From Brachypodius melanocephalos (Eukaryota > Chordata > Aves > Passeriformes > Pycnonotidae): 64,000 nt of DNA. Below the pieces are notes generated by a model. It was not told the DNA's origin and made no database searches. It saw only the letters and a list, made by a program, of their open reading frames with translations. The translations under genes were made by a program, and so were the position numbers. Below, in pieces: positions 23,001 through 38,000 of this stretch. The stretch is taken from NCBI GenBank assembly GCA_013398615.1, contig VZSR01003816.1, positions 11,982,076 to 12,046,075 of the forward strand, in the 5' to 3' direction. How positions within the stretch are numbered: the first letter of the stretch is position 1; every line of letters starts with the position of its first letter.

Positions 23001-26000
23001 AATTGTGGGGGTTTTTATCTCTCTCCTCGAGTGACACTTGGTATATTGAAGTACAAAGCTTTTTCTGTTTTCCTGTTGCAGTTCCTTTAATAAAATGTGC
23101 TTTTCACTGCTGTAGCACAGTTGCCTCAAACTGGTGAGTCCTCTGTGTAATGGGCTTAGTCAGAATAAAAGCACTGGGAAAGTGACCTATACTCAGCTCT
23201 TGTTGGTTCAAATGAAACATTAAAATCCGTGCTTCCTGAGACACTGCTCTAGCTCCTGTTTAGGATAGTAAGATTCCTTTTCTTCATGTATGGTGGAAAA
23301 TGGATTGGCTTGGGTACACCATTCCTTTAATACAGAGATAGACTCATTTGTACTTAGCTGAAATCACTGTTCTAGTGCCACTGAGCATCCAGTGCTTGGG
23401 ACATTTCAATGACCTGCCTGTGATCTCATCATCTTTACCTGCTGTGCAAGGTAACAGTGTGCACATGAAAGAAAAAGTATTTAATGTAGCCTTCAGATCT
23501 CAAGTTTAAGCTTGCAAGGGAACAAATTTTTTTTTCTGTGCCGCATACCCTGGATTTATGCATGTTAGTAATTCTGTTTTATGCAAACTTCCAAACAAAA
23601 TCTTATTTCAGGGCATGAAAAGGGTGTGTTAGTGTTTTCCAACCGTAATACTGTTTTAAACACATCAAAATAGCAGTATCCCCTTCTGGCCCATCATGGT
23701 GTAAATGAACTGCAGTACCTGAATGAAAGAGGATTTTTATTTTGGACCAAGCTTTATGTGTCTAATTTTTATGGGAAGATTTAATACTGAAATACCCAGT
23801 ATTTAATGCTGAAGGAGGTAGAATGCTAAACTTTGTAGACTACTGTGATCTTGCTTGGCAAATCTTTTGTGACATCTGGCTGTATATTTGATTTTCTGCT
23901 TTAGAACTGGCCATGGCCTGTGTGTGTCACTGTTAGGATTTTCACTGCTGCATGCTTTTCACTAGGTTGGTGTACGATTGGAGAATGCTGAAACTCTCAT
24001 AGAGAAGGGGTTTGGGCCAAAATCTTCTACTTTCAGTGACTATTTTTATGGAAACACTAATGAAGGAAATCACAAGACAGAAACCCCTGTGGAAACAGCA
24101 GAGAAAGTGAAGCAGAAGAACCCGACTTTGAAGCGATACAGCCCCATTGATCATCTTGTGAGCAAGTCTGGCAAGACAAAGCTGAGAAAAACAAACCAAA
24201 ATTGTCTTGGTAGAAAATACAGGAAGATGAATGAGTTAGTCAAAAAGGTAACTGAATCTGTAGAGTTTGGAAAAATTAATGACATTTCCCAGTCGAACAC
24301 AGGGCCCCATCTCACACTGGACAAGTACTCTGGATTACTGTAACTCCTTTGCGTAAAGCACATGTAACTCGTTCTGCCCACTTGCAGAGAATTTAACAGC
24401 TGCAGAAAATACAGAGCTGCAAAGAGCCAGATCTTTAGGTTTTTTTCAGATTGTTTTATTGTCTCAAAACAATGACACTCAGCCATGGGATTATGTTGCC
24501 TGTGTTTTGGGTTTCCTCTCATTATTTTGAGCTCTGGTCCCTTTATGCTGGTGTCCTTTTGTCTATTGACTGCTGTGCCACTGTAAACAGCTGCTTGATG
24601 TTGAGTTCCTGAGTCCTGTTGTTTGCAATCTGACTTCCCAGTTTGATGGCAGATGTTACATTGATGCTTTGTGAATTTACTCATTTTTGGAGAGAGCTAT
24701 GTTTTATGTACTCAACAGGAAAGCTCTGAGAATTGACTTCAATTGTTGATGTATTAGCTGGAAAACTCAGCGAGTGTGATTCATTTAATTTGTCTTAGAT
24801 CATCTCTCTTCTTGGACTCATCTTCTTAGAGTCTCTTCTTAGAAAGTAAGCTCATGACCAAGTTGTGTTGCTGTGGTATCACAGAATTGTAAGGACAGAA
24901 AATGTAAAATTTTTACTTCCTAGCAGTTTATTTCGCAACCGAGTTGTTTTGAGATTGTATTTTTCAAAGCTTCATTTGTTTGTGGGTATGTATTACAATA
25001 CTTCTCCTTTGCCTGTCATCTTAGGACTGGACATAACCAGTGTTTGTAGTGACAGCCAGCTCGTGTGCTATGGAGCTGAAGTGTAGCTGGAAAGAACAGC
25101 TATTAATCGGGGTCTTAAGTGGTCTCCAAAGTACTCATAAAAGGGAGCCTTATATTTCTCCACTAATAGTATAGCCTGCATTGAGGGTTGTTTATTGTGA
25201 GTTTGGAAGGAAATTATAACACCATTCCCTTTGATTTCTTTTTTTTTAATCATGCCAGTTCACTGAGAGGACAGTAAGAAAGGAAGCACTGAAATGTGAG
25301 CTAAGCATGAAAATCTTTGGAAATGAACTTAGCTTTTTAGATTGTGAAGACTTAAGAAAACAAATGAAACATTATTCCTTAAATCTGGCTGAGTTGGCTG
25401 TCAAACTTCTGAAGGTAAAAGGAACCTTTTTTCTATTTGAAATTAATATCTTGAGAAACTGCTTTCTGATAGATATGTAAAAGATACATAATATTACATG
25501 TTGTTTCTCTAAAATTGAACCCTAAAAGACACCAGCGTATATTTGGTTTAAACAGCATTCAGTATATTAGGTAAAGACTTGTCCTGCTGTCCAATGTTTC
25601 TTCCCTCTTGCTTCTCTTATTCAAATCCACCCATGCTTAAATGCAAATTCTTTTTTGAACCAGAGTAGGGCTGGTGTCTGACTCATGCCATGGCCATAGG
25701 CAGGCTTTGGGCTGCTTTCTTCTTTATGTCCTACATCAGCTCAGGTAAAAACACTTTTACAATAGACAGATGCAGTCAAAAGTTATATCTGGAAAAATTC
25801 TTGAATGCTAACTCTATTATGCAAAATAAAATTCTGGGTTGTGTTTGTGTTTTGTTCACCACAGGGGCAGGAGGTCCAATTTAATAAAAGGATGAGTTTG
25901 GCCACTGAAGAACTGCAATTTCCAGCAATTTCAGGCTTTCCTGTTCAACTGGCAGCCAATGCCTCAGCAGCAATCAACATAAAAATCAAAGGGAATGCGG

Positions 26001-29000
26001 ATTTCAAACAACAGTCCAATTTCTTTCTAAATGGGTATATCAAGCCAAGGTATTAACGGCAAATGTGTCCCTTTCACATGTTCCTGATGTGAAAGTTCTG
26101 TGTGAATGCCTATTAATTATTTAGAAGATTCCTGAAGAACAAAAGCAGTCATCAGCCTTCTGTTGCTGAATGGTTGCCATGGTGTAAGGGCAGCAGTGCT
26201 TTCCTGTCCTGTCTATCTGATTTTGAACTCTTGCTGTGTTATTCCAGTTCTGGTTTAAGCTGACTGTTCCTCTCTATCTCTAAATCAAACTCCTGAATTC
26301 TTGCATGCAGATGATTTTTTGAATGCTTTACCTGTGACAAGTGGATTTTTCTCAGGATCAAACATGCTGTTACAGGTTATGGATGCACAAACCAGTGTAG
26401 GATTTAACCCTGTGTATCCTTACCTGGCTATTTTAGCTTTTGTACATACTGAATACATTACTAAACTTCACTAGGTGCTGTACAGACAGAGAGAAACTTG
26501 CCCTGTGATACTCAGTTCTAATTGCTTTTCCTTTCTTAATATTTCATGCTGAATTCTGCATTCAAATCCCCTCCTTAGGAGATACAGTAAAACTATAATT
26601 CCTGTTAGAAAGTGTGTGTCAGTGTACATGCAATCTTTTCAGTTATTTCCTGAAACAAAATAGCTCATGATTTTAATCATAGAATATATTGTGTTAGAGC
26701 ATCAAATGCTGTATATTTATTGAAGAGGTTTTAATTAAGTGCTTTAAAAAGAAACTGCATTTCATAGAAGGAAATGTACATGAATCTTTCAACAGTGCAT
26801 TTGTCCAGCTTTCTGTCCAAATGGGAATTGTGGGGACTCTGGGACAAGCTGGCCTAAAGTGGTTAACAGGAATGAGGACATCTACTAGTCTTGATGGGGG
26901 AGTTCAGGTCAAGAAAGGGAAAGAGCTCAAAGTTTTCTTGAACACTCCAGAAGAATCTATGGAGATAATTAATTTCAGGTAAGATTAAGCAAGGGCATCT
27001 TCAAAAACAGTAACTGTTAACTTTCTTGAATATAACTGAGAATTTTGTTTAAATGTTGTTTTAACTTTAGTATAATTGGTTTTAAGTTATTGTTCAAAAA
27101 TCTTGGTTGTAGCTCTAAACTCTACTTCAGAATGGTGGATGAGACAGAAGATACAGATGTCTTCCAGGACCACAGAGAAACCAGATCTTGCACTAGGGAG
27201 GAAGGTGAGTCCAGCTATTATGTCTGTCTTAGAAAGGCATTCTGAAATATGTTACAGGTCATTTTATTCAGTACAGTTTTCTTTTTTCTTTTCTAAAAGG
27301 TCTACAGTGCAATGTTCATTTTCATGTCTTTGTTTGCTGTTCTAACTGAATGTTTAACTGTTGTCTTCCACCAGTGTCTGAGATGGTTGGCTGGCAGCTG
27401 TGTTCTGAAATGTCCTACCCTGACCTATCCAGTGGTTTGGTTTTCCCCCTGCCTGGACCTTTGAGGGTGGCTGTGACATTAACTAAACAAGACAGAGGCC
27501 TGCAGCAGTACGTGGTGGAAGCTGCCTATAACTGCATAGCTCAGGTACCACTGGCACGCTGAGCTCTGGCTTTAGCTTCACTTTGCTGTTCTGGTGACAG
27601 AGTGGTGTATCTCAGTACTGCATATTCAACCCTCTGGATTCCAAGCTCTATGTTATTATTCATTCCATTCCCAGTGTAGTGGGAAGATCTGTTGAACACA
27701 AATTACTGATGCTGATGGGAGGTACATACTCTTTTAATCTACAAAACAGCACACACAAACAATCTGTTGTCTCAGAGTGAGAAATTGTTTTGTAAATGAT
27801 GTGCCAGTGAATAATGTTGTTATCCCTTCTTTCTTTCAGGAGAATTCATGGATCCCAAGTGAAGCTACCTTTCATTTCTTCATTGGGACTCCAAAGTCAG
27901 ACTTGAAAAGAGATGTTGGTGTTGACCTAAGTTTTAGTGTTCCACAGAAAAAATTCAGAATCCAGTTTATACACCCTAAGAAAAAAATTGAGATTGATGG
28001 TAAGTTTTTCAACTAAGAGCCTGATCATCAGCTAATATCAGTTAGGAGAGCTTCATTACAATTAACTGAGAAATATCAGTATCTTTCATTCACTAATCTA
28101 GTGCTGAAACAACATTATTATGTGATAATGCTCAGTTTACTGCTTTAGGTAGCACCCATTCCCAATGGGGTTTGCATCTTGGTTGGGATTGTATTTTGCA
28201 CAGTCAGAGGTTCAGTACCTGGTTCATAAAGTCATGTTAGAGAAGAAAGCTGTTACCAGGATTGATGAAATGAAGGATAAAGAAAAATGGTGGATTGTTC
28301 TGACATCTTTTATATATGCTGGACTTGCCTCACAGTTTCAATTTGCTGTGTTCTGTTAGTTATGAGATGAAGTTATGTGTTGCTAAATCAATCAAGCATT
28401 GACTGTGATATTGCCATGCATTGTAATAAAAAACAACATTTTAAACACAGTGTAACACAGAACACAGACTCTACAAACCCATTGAGTGAATATAAACTGA
28501 CAAACTGATGGTAATAATATAGACAACATATTTCATATGGCGTGCTGGTCAAGGGATGTTTTGATGTATTCTACCATATCACATATTTAGAATTTTCCAG
28601 TCTTTTTTTTTTATTCTGGTTATTTCCAAATGGATTGCAAGGAAGCTTTACTAACACAGTGCAAAGCTTTGTGTGCACAGTGTTCTGAGCTCCTGAAATG
28701 TCTCCATAGCACAACACAATTTACAAGTTTTAGCACAGGCCTAAAGGAAACGGCATAAATCAGTTCCAGAATGAAGCTGTTTTTGTTGGAGACAGCATCA
28801 TTGCCTCTTCTCAATTTTCTCCTCAGAATATCCTTTCAAAATTACCAGTTCATTCTGAAGACAGTTTGCAAAATGTCTTTGTAAATTTTGATAATTTTAT
28901 CCTTTGAGCTGATATTTATTATGTTTTTAATTTCTATATATCTATGGTTTATAACAAGTACAACTATCATTTCAAGCACAGTCTTATAAAGCATCACTGA

Positions 29001-32000
29001 TCAGTAAAGAAAAAGTCAAGAGTTTTCTTTTTCTCCAAGGCAGGATTGAGTTTTCTAAAAATTCCCAAGTTGGACACCTGGAGCTGATAGTGGATGACAG
29101 AGATGTGTATTACATTAAGGTATGTTTGCATTCCATGAGCTCTCATTCTAGGATGAGCTTTACATTAAAGAAAAGAGCTTTACATTTACAGAAAAGAAAG
29201 GCAGTGAAAATATACATATTGAAAAACAGTTTTGTGAGCAACCCATCAGAGAAATTACCAGTTCTCCTTATTACATATTTTTGAGGTAGACTCAGTCCTC
29301 AATTTCAACCTAAATCTCTGTGAGAGTGCCAATATTTTCAGTAACACTCTATAATTTCTGGCCTTGTGTTGCAACATTTGCAGTGATTTCAGTCCTAAAA
29401 CCAGCAGAAGCTGAAGGAAGTAGCACCTTGCAACACTGTGACCTCTGTGTAACTGGAAAAACAAATCTGTCCTTCCTCCCCATTATTTATCAATGGCGAG
29501 TTTTAGGCTTTGTGGGGTGTGGAAGGTTTGTTGTTAAATATAGAGAAAAATGTCTTTTCTTCCTCCTCTCATCTCATTGCTGAAACACTATACTATTGTT
29601 TCTTAAAACTTACATTGTTGAGTGGCTTGGGGTTTGGTTTTTGGTTTGTTTGTTTGTTCTAGGGAATGGCAGATTTGCAGATGCAGAGTGGAGAGCAGAC
29701 ATACATGACCCAGCTGGAGGTAAAGCTGATAAAGCAAAGCAGTCCTATCATTCTGTCAGGAAACATCACTAAACAGCTTGGCAAGAAGATAGCTTTTTCA
29801 GTATCTCTGAATAATTTGTTGAAGGATGCTGCATTTCTTTCAGGTTAGAGGACAGTAAGTATTTGCCCTATAAATGCAAGTTCTGGAGCCATTATTTGTT
29901 AGAGTTGTCTGGTTTTGGACTCTTATTCTTAAAATTCCTTTCAAATTCATAAGGGCTGCTTTTTAAAATTACTATCCTGCATGAATTAATACAAATATAT
30001 ATATTTCAGAATAAAATAAATTTCAAAATAAAAGTCTGCTTTGAATTACTGTTGGAAAGGATGGAAGAAATAAGATATAAGGAATTACTTAACAAACATG
30101 CCAAAAAAGAACATCTGCTTTTCACTTTTGTTAGTACAAAACAATGCAGAGACACATATATGTAGCTAAATGTCTCTTCAGACCTGCTCCTCTAAAAATC
30201 TTGAAGACTTGTTTTTTCACAAGTAAGCTAAGAGAAAAATACAAGAGAAAGTACCAGAAAGAAAGCCTTAATATCTGCATAACATCAATACATTAAAATT
30301 AAAATAATACAGTGAAATAAACCACTAATTTATGTCTAAGGCTCTCATTTTTCACTGAAATGTCACAAGGTTACACAGTCCTTTCAAACAGAACTAACTT
30401 TTAAGGAATGCAGACGGGCAGTTTGTTTTTTGGGAGATGATCTTTTGGTGAAGTTTTGATCTTTAGCTTTCACACAGATTGCCAGTGACTGCATCCAAGC
30501 CAGTTCTGGTCTGATTTCAAGCTCCTTGCACCTGAGAACTTGGTTGCACCAGTGGTGCTGCTGCAAAGCCACAGCCTTGCTCTGACTTTATGTAGAGGTG
30601 AATATCCACGTGTTCATACATTAGGGCTTAGTTAATTAAAAGATCTGTCTGAATTTATTTCCTTTGAGAAGCAGTTTTGGCTGGATGCATTTCAATCAGC
30701 TTGAAGCAAATTGTGAGAAGCATGGTCTGCAGGCTGTCTGTGGAGATGGACAAAGACACTGAACATCCAGCTGTGTCTTTTTACCTCTTCACTACAAAGG
30801 GAGCTCATCATGGTGGAGAGACTGAATGCCCTTTTGGTTTTCCCCACTGTACATTCCTTTGACTAGCCGAAGGAACTTCAAGTTCTATCACTGTACAATC
30901 ATTTCTCTTCTTTCTGCAGCACTTCTGGAGAAAAAGGTTGATGATAAGCTGAGACAATACTCGTTGGAAGGGGAGACTCACCTTCCGGGTGTTCTTGGAG
31001 TTCACGCCATTGCTCTCCTCCAGCAGCATGAGGGATTGTGGTCTCATGGTCTGCAGATAAAATATGGACTCCTAGGTACTCTGAAAAACAGGGAAAGTAA
31101 AAGTATTCTGTATTACTCAATTTTCCTACAAGATTTGCTTTGATTTGTTTGTGTGTTTAGAACACAATAGAAAGATTTCAGTTAATTTTTAAAGTGGGAT
31201 CTGAAACTTGGAATGAGTTTCACTTTTCAGTTGGATAAACTTTACTCTTTGAGTTTGCTTATAAAACCATTTTTTAAATGGGCTTTTAATGAGCATATCC
31301 ATAATTTGATTAAAAATCACTTTTTCAGTGAGAATTGTTCCAAATTAATTTGTGTTTTCAGATGTTTGCATACATGCACTCAATAACATGAGGGTGGTTT
31401 CTAGGAAGCAGCTGGCTGTGCTGCCCTGGCTGCAATATAGGAATTGCATTAATTTTGTGCAACAAAGCAGGTGAACATCAGTGCAGTTATATCAAAGTAT
31501 TGAATCCTTGTAGTAGCTAATCATGATAAATGTTACAGGGGGATTGTTTATGCTAACTCTGTTGCACCTTCAGACAGTATGTAGCAATATGGGTAATAAA
31601 GTTTTCTTAAACCAACACAGGCATGGCCCCATAATTTTGCTAAAAATAGCATGCTGATCCCAGTATTTTATAAACAACAATCAAAACATACTTGAATACT
31701 TAAACAGTACCTTAAGATGCAAGGCTTGATTATGTTTAGTTTGTAGTATTTTTACTTCAACCAGGTAAAGTTCTGTTTAATGAAGTTTGTCCTTTCCTTT
31801 GGATTTGCAGGATAAATCAACAAGTATATAGCTGTAAAAGTAGACAAATCTCATGTTCTGAAAAACACAACTCTTGAAGCCAGTGCCAGATTTATACTAT
31901 TAACATTTTGAAAGTTTAATTCTGATTTACTGAATAGGTAATGTCTTCCTCAACACTAACTTTGTGATTTAACTCGAGCAGGAGAGGCAAAATCCCCTCG

Positions 32001-35000
32001 CCACGAGTGCCGTACACAGCAGAAGGTTCAAGTAGAGACGGGTGCTCAGGGCATGTACAGACTGGAGCTGGGCCATGGGTTTCACTGTGTGCAGGCTCCC
32101 ACCTACAGCCACCAGGTGGGTGCTGAGCCAGGCACTCTGTGTGCTGGGCACCCCTGTGTCACCTGTACTCAGGGCTCTCAATATGAGAAAGAGTTCACAG
32201 CAAAAAACCTCTTCTTTAGGTTCACCTGAAACATGAAGTGAGTGCATCTTGGATTTCCTCCCAGATGGAAGTGAACTATGGGAAACACTGGGATGAAATA
32301 AACAACAAGAAGAAACTGCTGATCAGCCAAGCCCTTAAGAACAGTTCCAGTTCATCTGTAGTCAGCTATTTCATGGAGGTAATAGTGATGGTTTAAAAGT
32401 AAGACTTTCATTTCAAATATTTAACAGACAGACTAAGAATAACTTTTGGAATTTTTTTATTACGACCTTTTTTTTTGTAAATATGGTATGTACTAATAAT
32501 ATAAGGCAAGTACCCAGACCTAATAATTTTGAGCTAGGTGAGGTCTTAGCCCAGAGACACTGAGATCTCTGACATCTGCTAGAAGATAAATTTTGCAAAT
32601 ACTGGAAAAGTTGGAGTGTAATTTAGTCTGAGGTTTTTGCATTGTTAACTCATATAACAATGATTGTAGAGATTTATGAAAGCTGCTTTACTGACACAAT
32701 GTGAAAGGAGGGTGCAGATTATAACTCAGACTATTACAGCATTTTTCTTTTTGAATCTCCTATAGTTATAACAAAAGTATATTAAAGAAACTTCAGTCTA
32801 TAATTGGTGAGCATGCATGAAAATCTATAGAGTGAATGGCAAACGCGCAAAGGCAGAAGCTGTGACCTTCCTACTTCTGTGTGTGTGTGTATCTTACACA
32901 GACCTGAAAGTGGGATCTTGTTTTTACTTAAATTTTCTTCACTTGTTTTCCAGTTTACCATGCAAGTCCTGGAAAAACAGGTGAATTATAGAACCCAGCT
33001 GCAGCACTTGTACACCTCTCAGGTGTATTTGCAGAGCAGCACCAACTTCGAGGTGCAGTATAATGATCATGTACCATTTGTGGCTGGGCTGCAGTGGAAG
33101 GATGCATCCAGAAATGGCCTGAAGAAGTGGGAAGGTGAAGTACCACAAACCATTTCGAGTCTGTGATTAGAAAAGCAGGCATTGGAAGCTGCTGCCAGTT
33201 TTTTCTGAGCAGTTTTGCGTGACTGCAACAGAATGATAAAGATGTTTGTTGGAACAGAGAGACCCTGGAGGTTGTCCAGCCCAGCTTCCTGCTCCGATCA
33301 GGACTGTTTCTAACAGTAGATCACATCTGTTGTGGCTTTGTCTAGCTGAGTTTTTGGAATCTCCAGCCTATCACAGCCTGGCTGGCTGGTCTTTTCCAGC
33401 AGTTCCATTTACACTAGTGAAGGACATTAATTTCATTAAATACAGCCCAGAGATTTTAGCAATTGGAAGAGAAAACGTTGATGATAGCATTTTAGCTTCA
33501 TTCTGGAACCTTGGATCTTATCAGCATTGATGTGGAGTTAGAATCCAGGTAGTTTGAAATCTATAGTTTCTGTCAGCTTTAATATATGTCCCTTGCAGGT
33601 GGGTTCAATATAGACACGCCATGGCTCTATCTGTACACAGCTCACAAACTGCACCAGCCTCAACATTCTGCTTATTTACTGACATCTCAGCTGACAGCTG
33701 GAAAAGCTCTCTCCATTAAAGATCTTGTACTGGAACTATTCTATAAAGATCAAGGCAATGAGAAGGAAGGAAAAGTTCACATTTACACACCAGCTACCAC
33801 ATACCTGCAGGTTGGTGACATGGTGCTTCACAGAGAGTATGGCTTTGGGGACAGAGCTCTGTGCTATCACTGTGCCCTGACTCTGTGGTTTCTAAGCTTC
33901 CTCCTAATTTATTTTAGACTGTGCTATGCAGTAGAGGTCTAAAACTGATTTCATCATAGTTGCTTGTGCATTAAGCAATGTGTAGACTTCTGTCACTATG
34001 CAATTTGACTTATGTTTATGATTAAGACATTCCTTTATCAGCTTTTCCTCCTTAGGTCACTACTGCTTCAGGCATAGCTATGAAGGAATGTGAGAAACAT
34101 TCTTGAATGAGAAAAAGGTGTTCATCAACTATTTAGCTTTTTGTCTCTCCCTAGTTTGGAGGAGATAAAATAAACTTTGAACTCTGTATGGTAATTTGGA
34201 GTATTTTGATAATAAAGAAGCTGGCACACATTTCTAATAGTTCTTGTAAATGATCATTCTGTCACCTCTGTGCTGTGCTGCTGCACAGTGGAATAGTGTC
34301 TGTCTGTCCTGGCTCAGCCGGACTGATGTCTCTGTTTCTCAGGCATCCACAGTTAATCATCTTGGGAGGAATGTTCTGCATAGCCATAGTGAAATGATCT
34401 CTCTGTGGAATCAGCTTGTGAAGAATGAGATTCATTTGGAAAATAATGAACGATCCAAACTTCTCTGCTTTATGATAAAAAGTACAAAACAGGAATTTAA
34501 CTTCACAGCCAGCTATCAGAATCTGCCAATGGTGAGAGAGAAAAACAAAAGCATTTTTTTTGATTCAACTCTCTCTTCCTGAAAGATATTATTGCCAGTG
34601 TTGAAACTTAAACCCTTCCAGTACTGCATGTATTTCTGTCTGTTTTGACAGGCTGCAGTGTAAATCCAGGTTCAAAAAGAAAACAAAAGCTTGTGTGGCA
34701 TAGTTTGGAGTACTTCTCACCTATTAGGGAGCCCAGACAGTCAGTCAGGGAGGAGGGGATGAAGAGAGACAGTGTGACTAGAAAGCGGGCTGGAGATGTG
34801 ATTACTCACAACTTGATGCAGATGTATGAGAGGTGTGGAAGATTTTACTGTCTTGAAGAATCGGAATCTCTTGCCTGCTAGTGAGCATGGTAACAGCCCA
34901 GGTTTATACGCCATTTTAGTCTCTGCATCCCTTCCAGTATTAAAATACGTTTTACTTTGCTTGATGTCTGCAACACAGGAAGGGTAATCAGCAGTTTCTC

Positions 35001-38000
35001 CTCGAAAGAGGTACTTTGAGCAGTTGCTTTGGTCCATTCGCACCTTGCAGGAAGTCTTTAAAAAATGTTTTTCTAAACATAGCTTTAAAAATGCTTTTTC
35101 CATGCTTTGAAGATCCAGTTCAGTTTTTTATGCACCAGAGCTTGCTTATGTTGCAAATAGGTGACACTCAAGTGATACGTGAAGGGGCATTTGTCTTTTG
35201 CTGGAGTCAGTTTTCTGCTGATGGCACTTTTAATCCTCTGAGAGATTAATGGAGATCTGAACTTTTAAACTGCAGCAGAAATGGTTTGGTCTGTGAAGTG
35301 ACAGCCTTGCTGCAGCCTGTTGTACAACATAGTTTACATATTGAGGTTCCTGAATATGAATGCAATAAATCTGATGCAATTGTTCTTTCCTGTTCTGATC
35401 TTATGATCTGAGTGCAGCCTAAGAAGACAAACTTTTCTGTGAAGATTGTATGGAGAGATTATAAAAGTCTTCCTGTCATACTGCAGTGTGAAGGTCAGAT
35501 AGAAGAGCTGAGGAAGGAGAAGATGCTCTATCAAAAACGTGCAACCCTCCATTTCAGGTTTACTATCCTTATTTCAATCTTCTAAGAATATTTTGGCCTA
35601 AATTTAATGTGCATCTTGATGCTCTAAGGAAATGTTCTGGGCTTTACAAAGTGAGAATGCCACATGCACAAAGTCTGTTCTTTGTCCCATGTGGCTCCCT
35701 GAACTTGTTCAAGCCCAGCAGCTTCATGGGCTAGTTATTTGCATCAAATATGTTTTGGCCTCTTCGTTGAAATGACAGTGAACAAAACTGTCAAAGCTGT
35801 CAGCAGACCATGTGTGCTGTGATGTGTTTGCTGGCAACTCAGCCAGGCATATAGGCTCCTTTTCTGAAAACAGCAGGATTTCTGGTGTGTCCAAACTTGC
35901 ATGTGGTGAGAAGTTCCAAAATCCAGATCTGATCCTCTGTGCCCTCCATGTGCCTTTTCCCTAGTCCTTAGGCATTATATGGCCCTTCTAAAGCCAGAGG
36001 TATCCTCTTAAAACATGTAACAAATGGTCTTGTTTAGATTTTGGAATATGTTTACATGATGAGAATGAGTGCACTGCTCCTACATATTGGCTGTCCCTGA
36101 AATTTCTCTCTTCATTATCCATTACTAAAGCCCAGCCTGAAGGCCTTGGTAAAAATGTATGTTCAGCTTAGAGACATCTGGATCACCTCTGGGGAAATCT
36201 CAGCTTTCTTAAGGCACAGCAGCACCAACAGGAGTGCACAGGCTGCCTTAGGAACCACTGTGCAGCTCAGAGATAACTGAAACACTGGGAGGTGTCTTTT
36301 CAGTAAAAAAAATACATAAATGAAGAGCTGTATCAGATATTCTAACATGTATAAAGATGGTCCAGTGTCTGCTTATGAAGGTTTGTGCATACTTCCAAGA
36401 GGTCTGACTAAGTAAATGTGCAGAAATATTTAATAAATCCATCAAACATTACACTGAAGTAGTAAACTACTCCTAGAGCTGTGTAGTGCTGAACATTTGT
36501 TGCACAGAATTCTTGGCGTGTACATACTGTTCCTACAGAAAGCATAAAATGTGGATAGGTGAGATTTTCAAACCTGCCAGGAGCTTTTGGACCCTGTCCC
36601 TGTTTGAAATGAAGTCCTGGCCATGCAGGTATAGAAGGTGTATGTGCTGGTTATGCGTGTTGGAATCTTAGAGCAGCACCTTCTCCCATGCCTTTCCAGG
36701 CATTTATCAAATTCAGATGGAAACTCTATCAAAAGTTCAGGGTAGTGTGTGGAGTTTGTATGAAGTTGTAATTATGCTCTGTAGTTTCTTACATGTTTGG
36801 TCCTATGTCTTTTACTTCTGTACCTGACACCCTGGTGGTAATTGATAATTTTGGAGTTCAAGTTGAACTCTGCATGATTTCTTTTTGTAGTTGTCTATTA
36901 AGACCTTTTACACTATGTTTATTTCTTGGGTTTTTTTCCAGGCATCCTTTTAAAGTGCCCTTTCTGCAGAGCTTCGTTCTGCAGGAGACATTCACTGTTG
37001 ACAAAAAGCAAAAGCACTATTTCATGGAAACAAAAGTTTTGATAAATGGGGTGGATGAAACAGTTCAGACTCTTATACTTGGTTACCAACCTGAAAACCC
37101 CTATGTGAGTTATCCAAGAACTTCCTTTAGTCTGATATACCAAAACAACCTGCAAATGAGTGGTTTACTGCTTATTTACTGCATATTACTTATGTTCCTT
37201 ACATTTTCTCTCCAACTCCTTTTTAGATTTGTGCTGGCTTAAATCATCCTTATAACTACAGGATGTTTCCTAAAGATGTGGAAATGTGCATTTTGACTCT
37301 GAGTCATCAAAATGTGAGTAAATTTCCCATTAGATTCAGTTGGGAGACGTTCATTACCTGTTTATTTACACTTTATTGTCTTTTCAGACCTCACTTACTG
37401 TAGGTCTTTAGTTCCTTGCCACATAGCTGCTGCAACCAAAATGTTCAGAGGGTGATTATGTCCTTGATACCGCCTTAATTTTGTATAATAATGTGTAGTA
37501 ATCTATGATAAGAATCCTTCATATATTATTTTCGAAGTATTATTATGCATGAGTGTTATCAATAAAACAAGTACTGGGATAGAAGGGATTCAGAATGGTT
37601 TCATCCTTATCTAGCTGTATCTATTAATCTTTCTCTCCAAATTTTTCCTCATCTTCTTGTTTTTCATTCTGAGCCAAAACACAATAGCTTGCAACTCTTT
37701 CATTTTTCATGATGTGTAGGGATGACTTCTCTGATCTTTCATTATACACAGGGCTAATACTCTGTGTGCTTTGCTTACTCCCATTCTTAACACACAGGTG
37801 AAGCATGAACTTGAGACTGTCTTAAAGGTGAATAAGGAAGATGTTCTCAGTTTTCTAGGGAGGTATCAGGACAAATCCACTGAGGCAGATTTTAGACATC
37901 TTTTACACGTGGATGTGACACACTCATTCCAGGTATTGGTGGTTTTAATTTTTGATATTTTATTTTTTATGTCTTGGTGACTGTTTTACTGTGTTGTCTT

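Larger units (their letters stand above)
17726..31981 (+). other. introns 9-25
   Basis: Lengths from 170 to 1,276 bases, GT-AG throughout except intron 15, which is GC-AG. No nested gene or clear mobile element recognised. Phases agree at every join, so no obligatory exon is missing. Confidence 0.6.
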
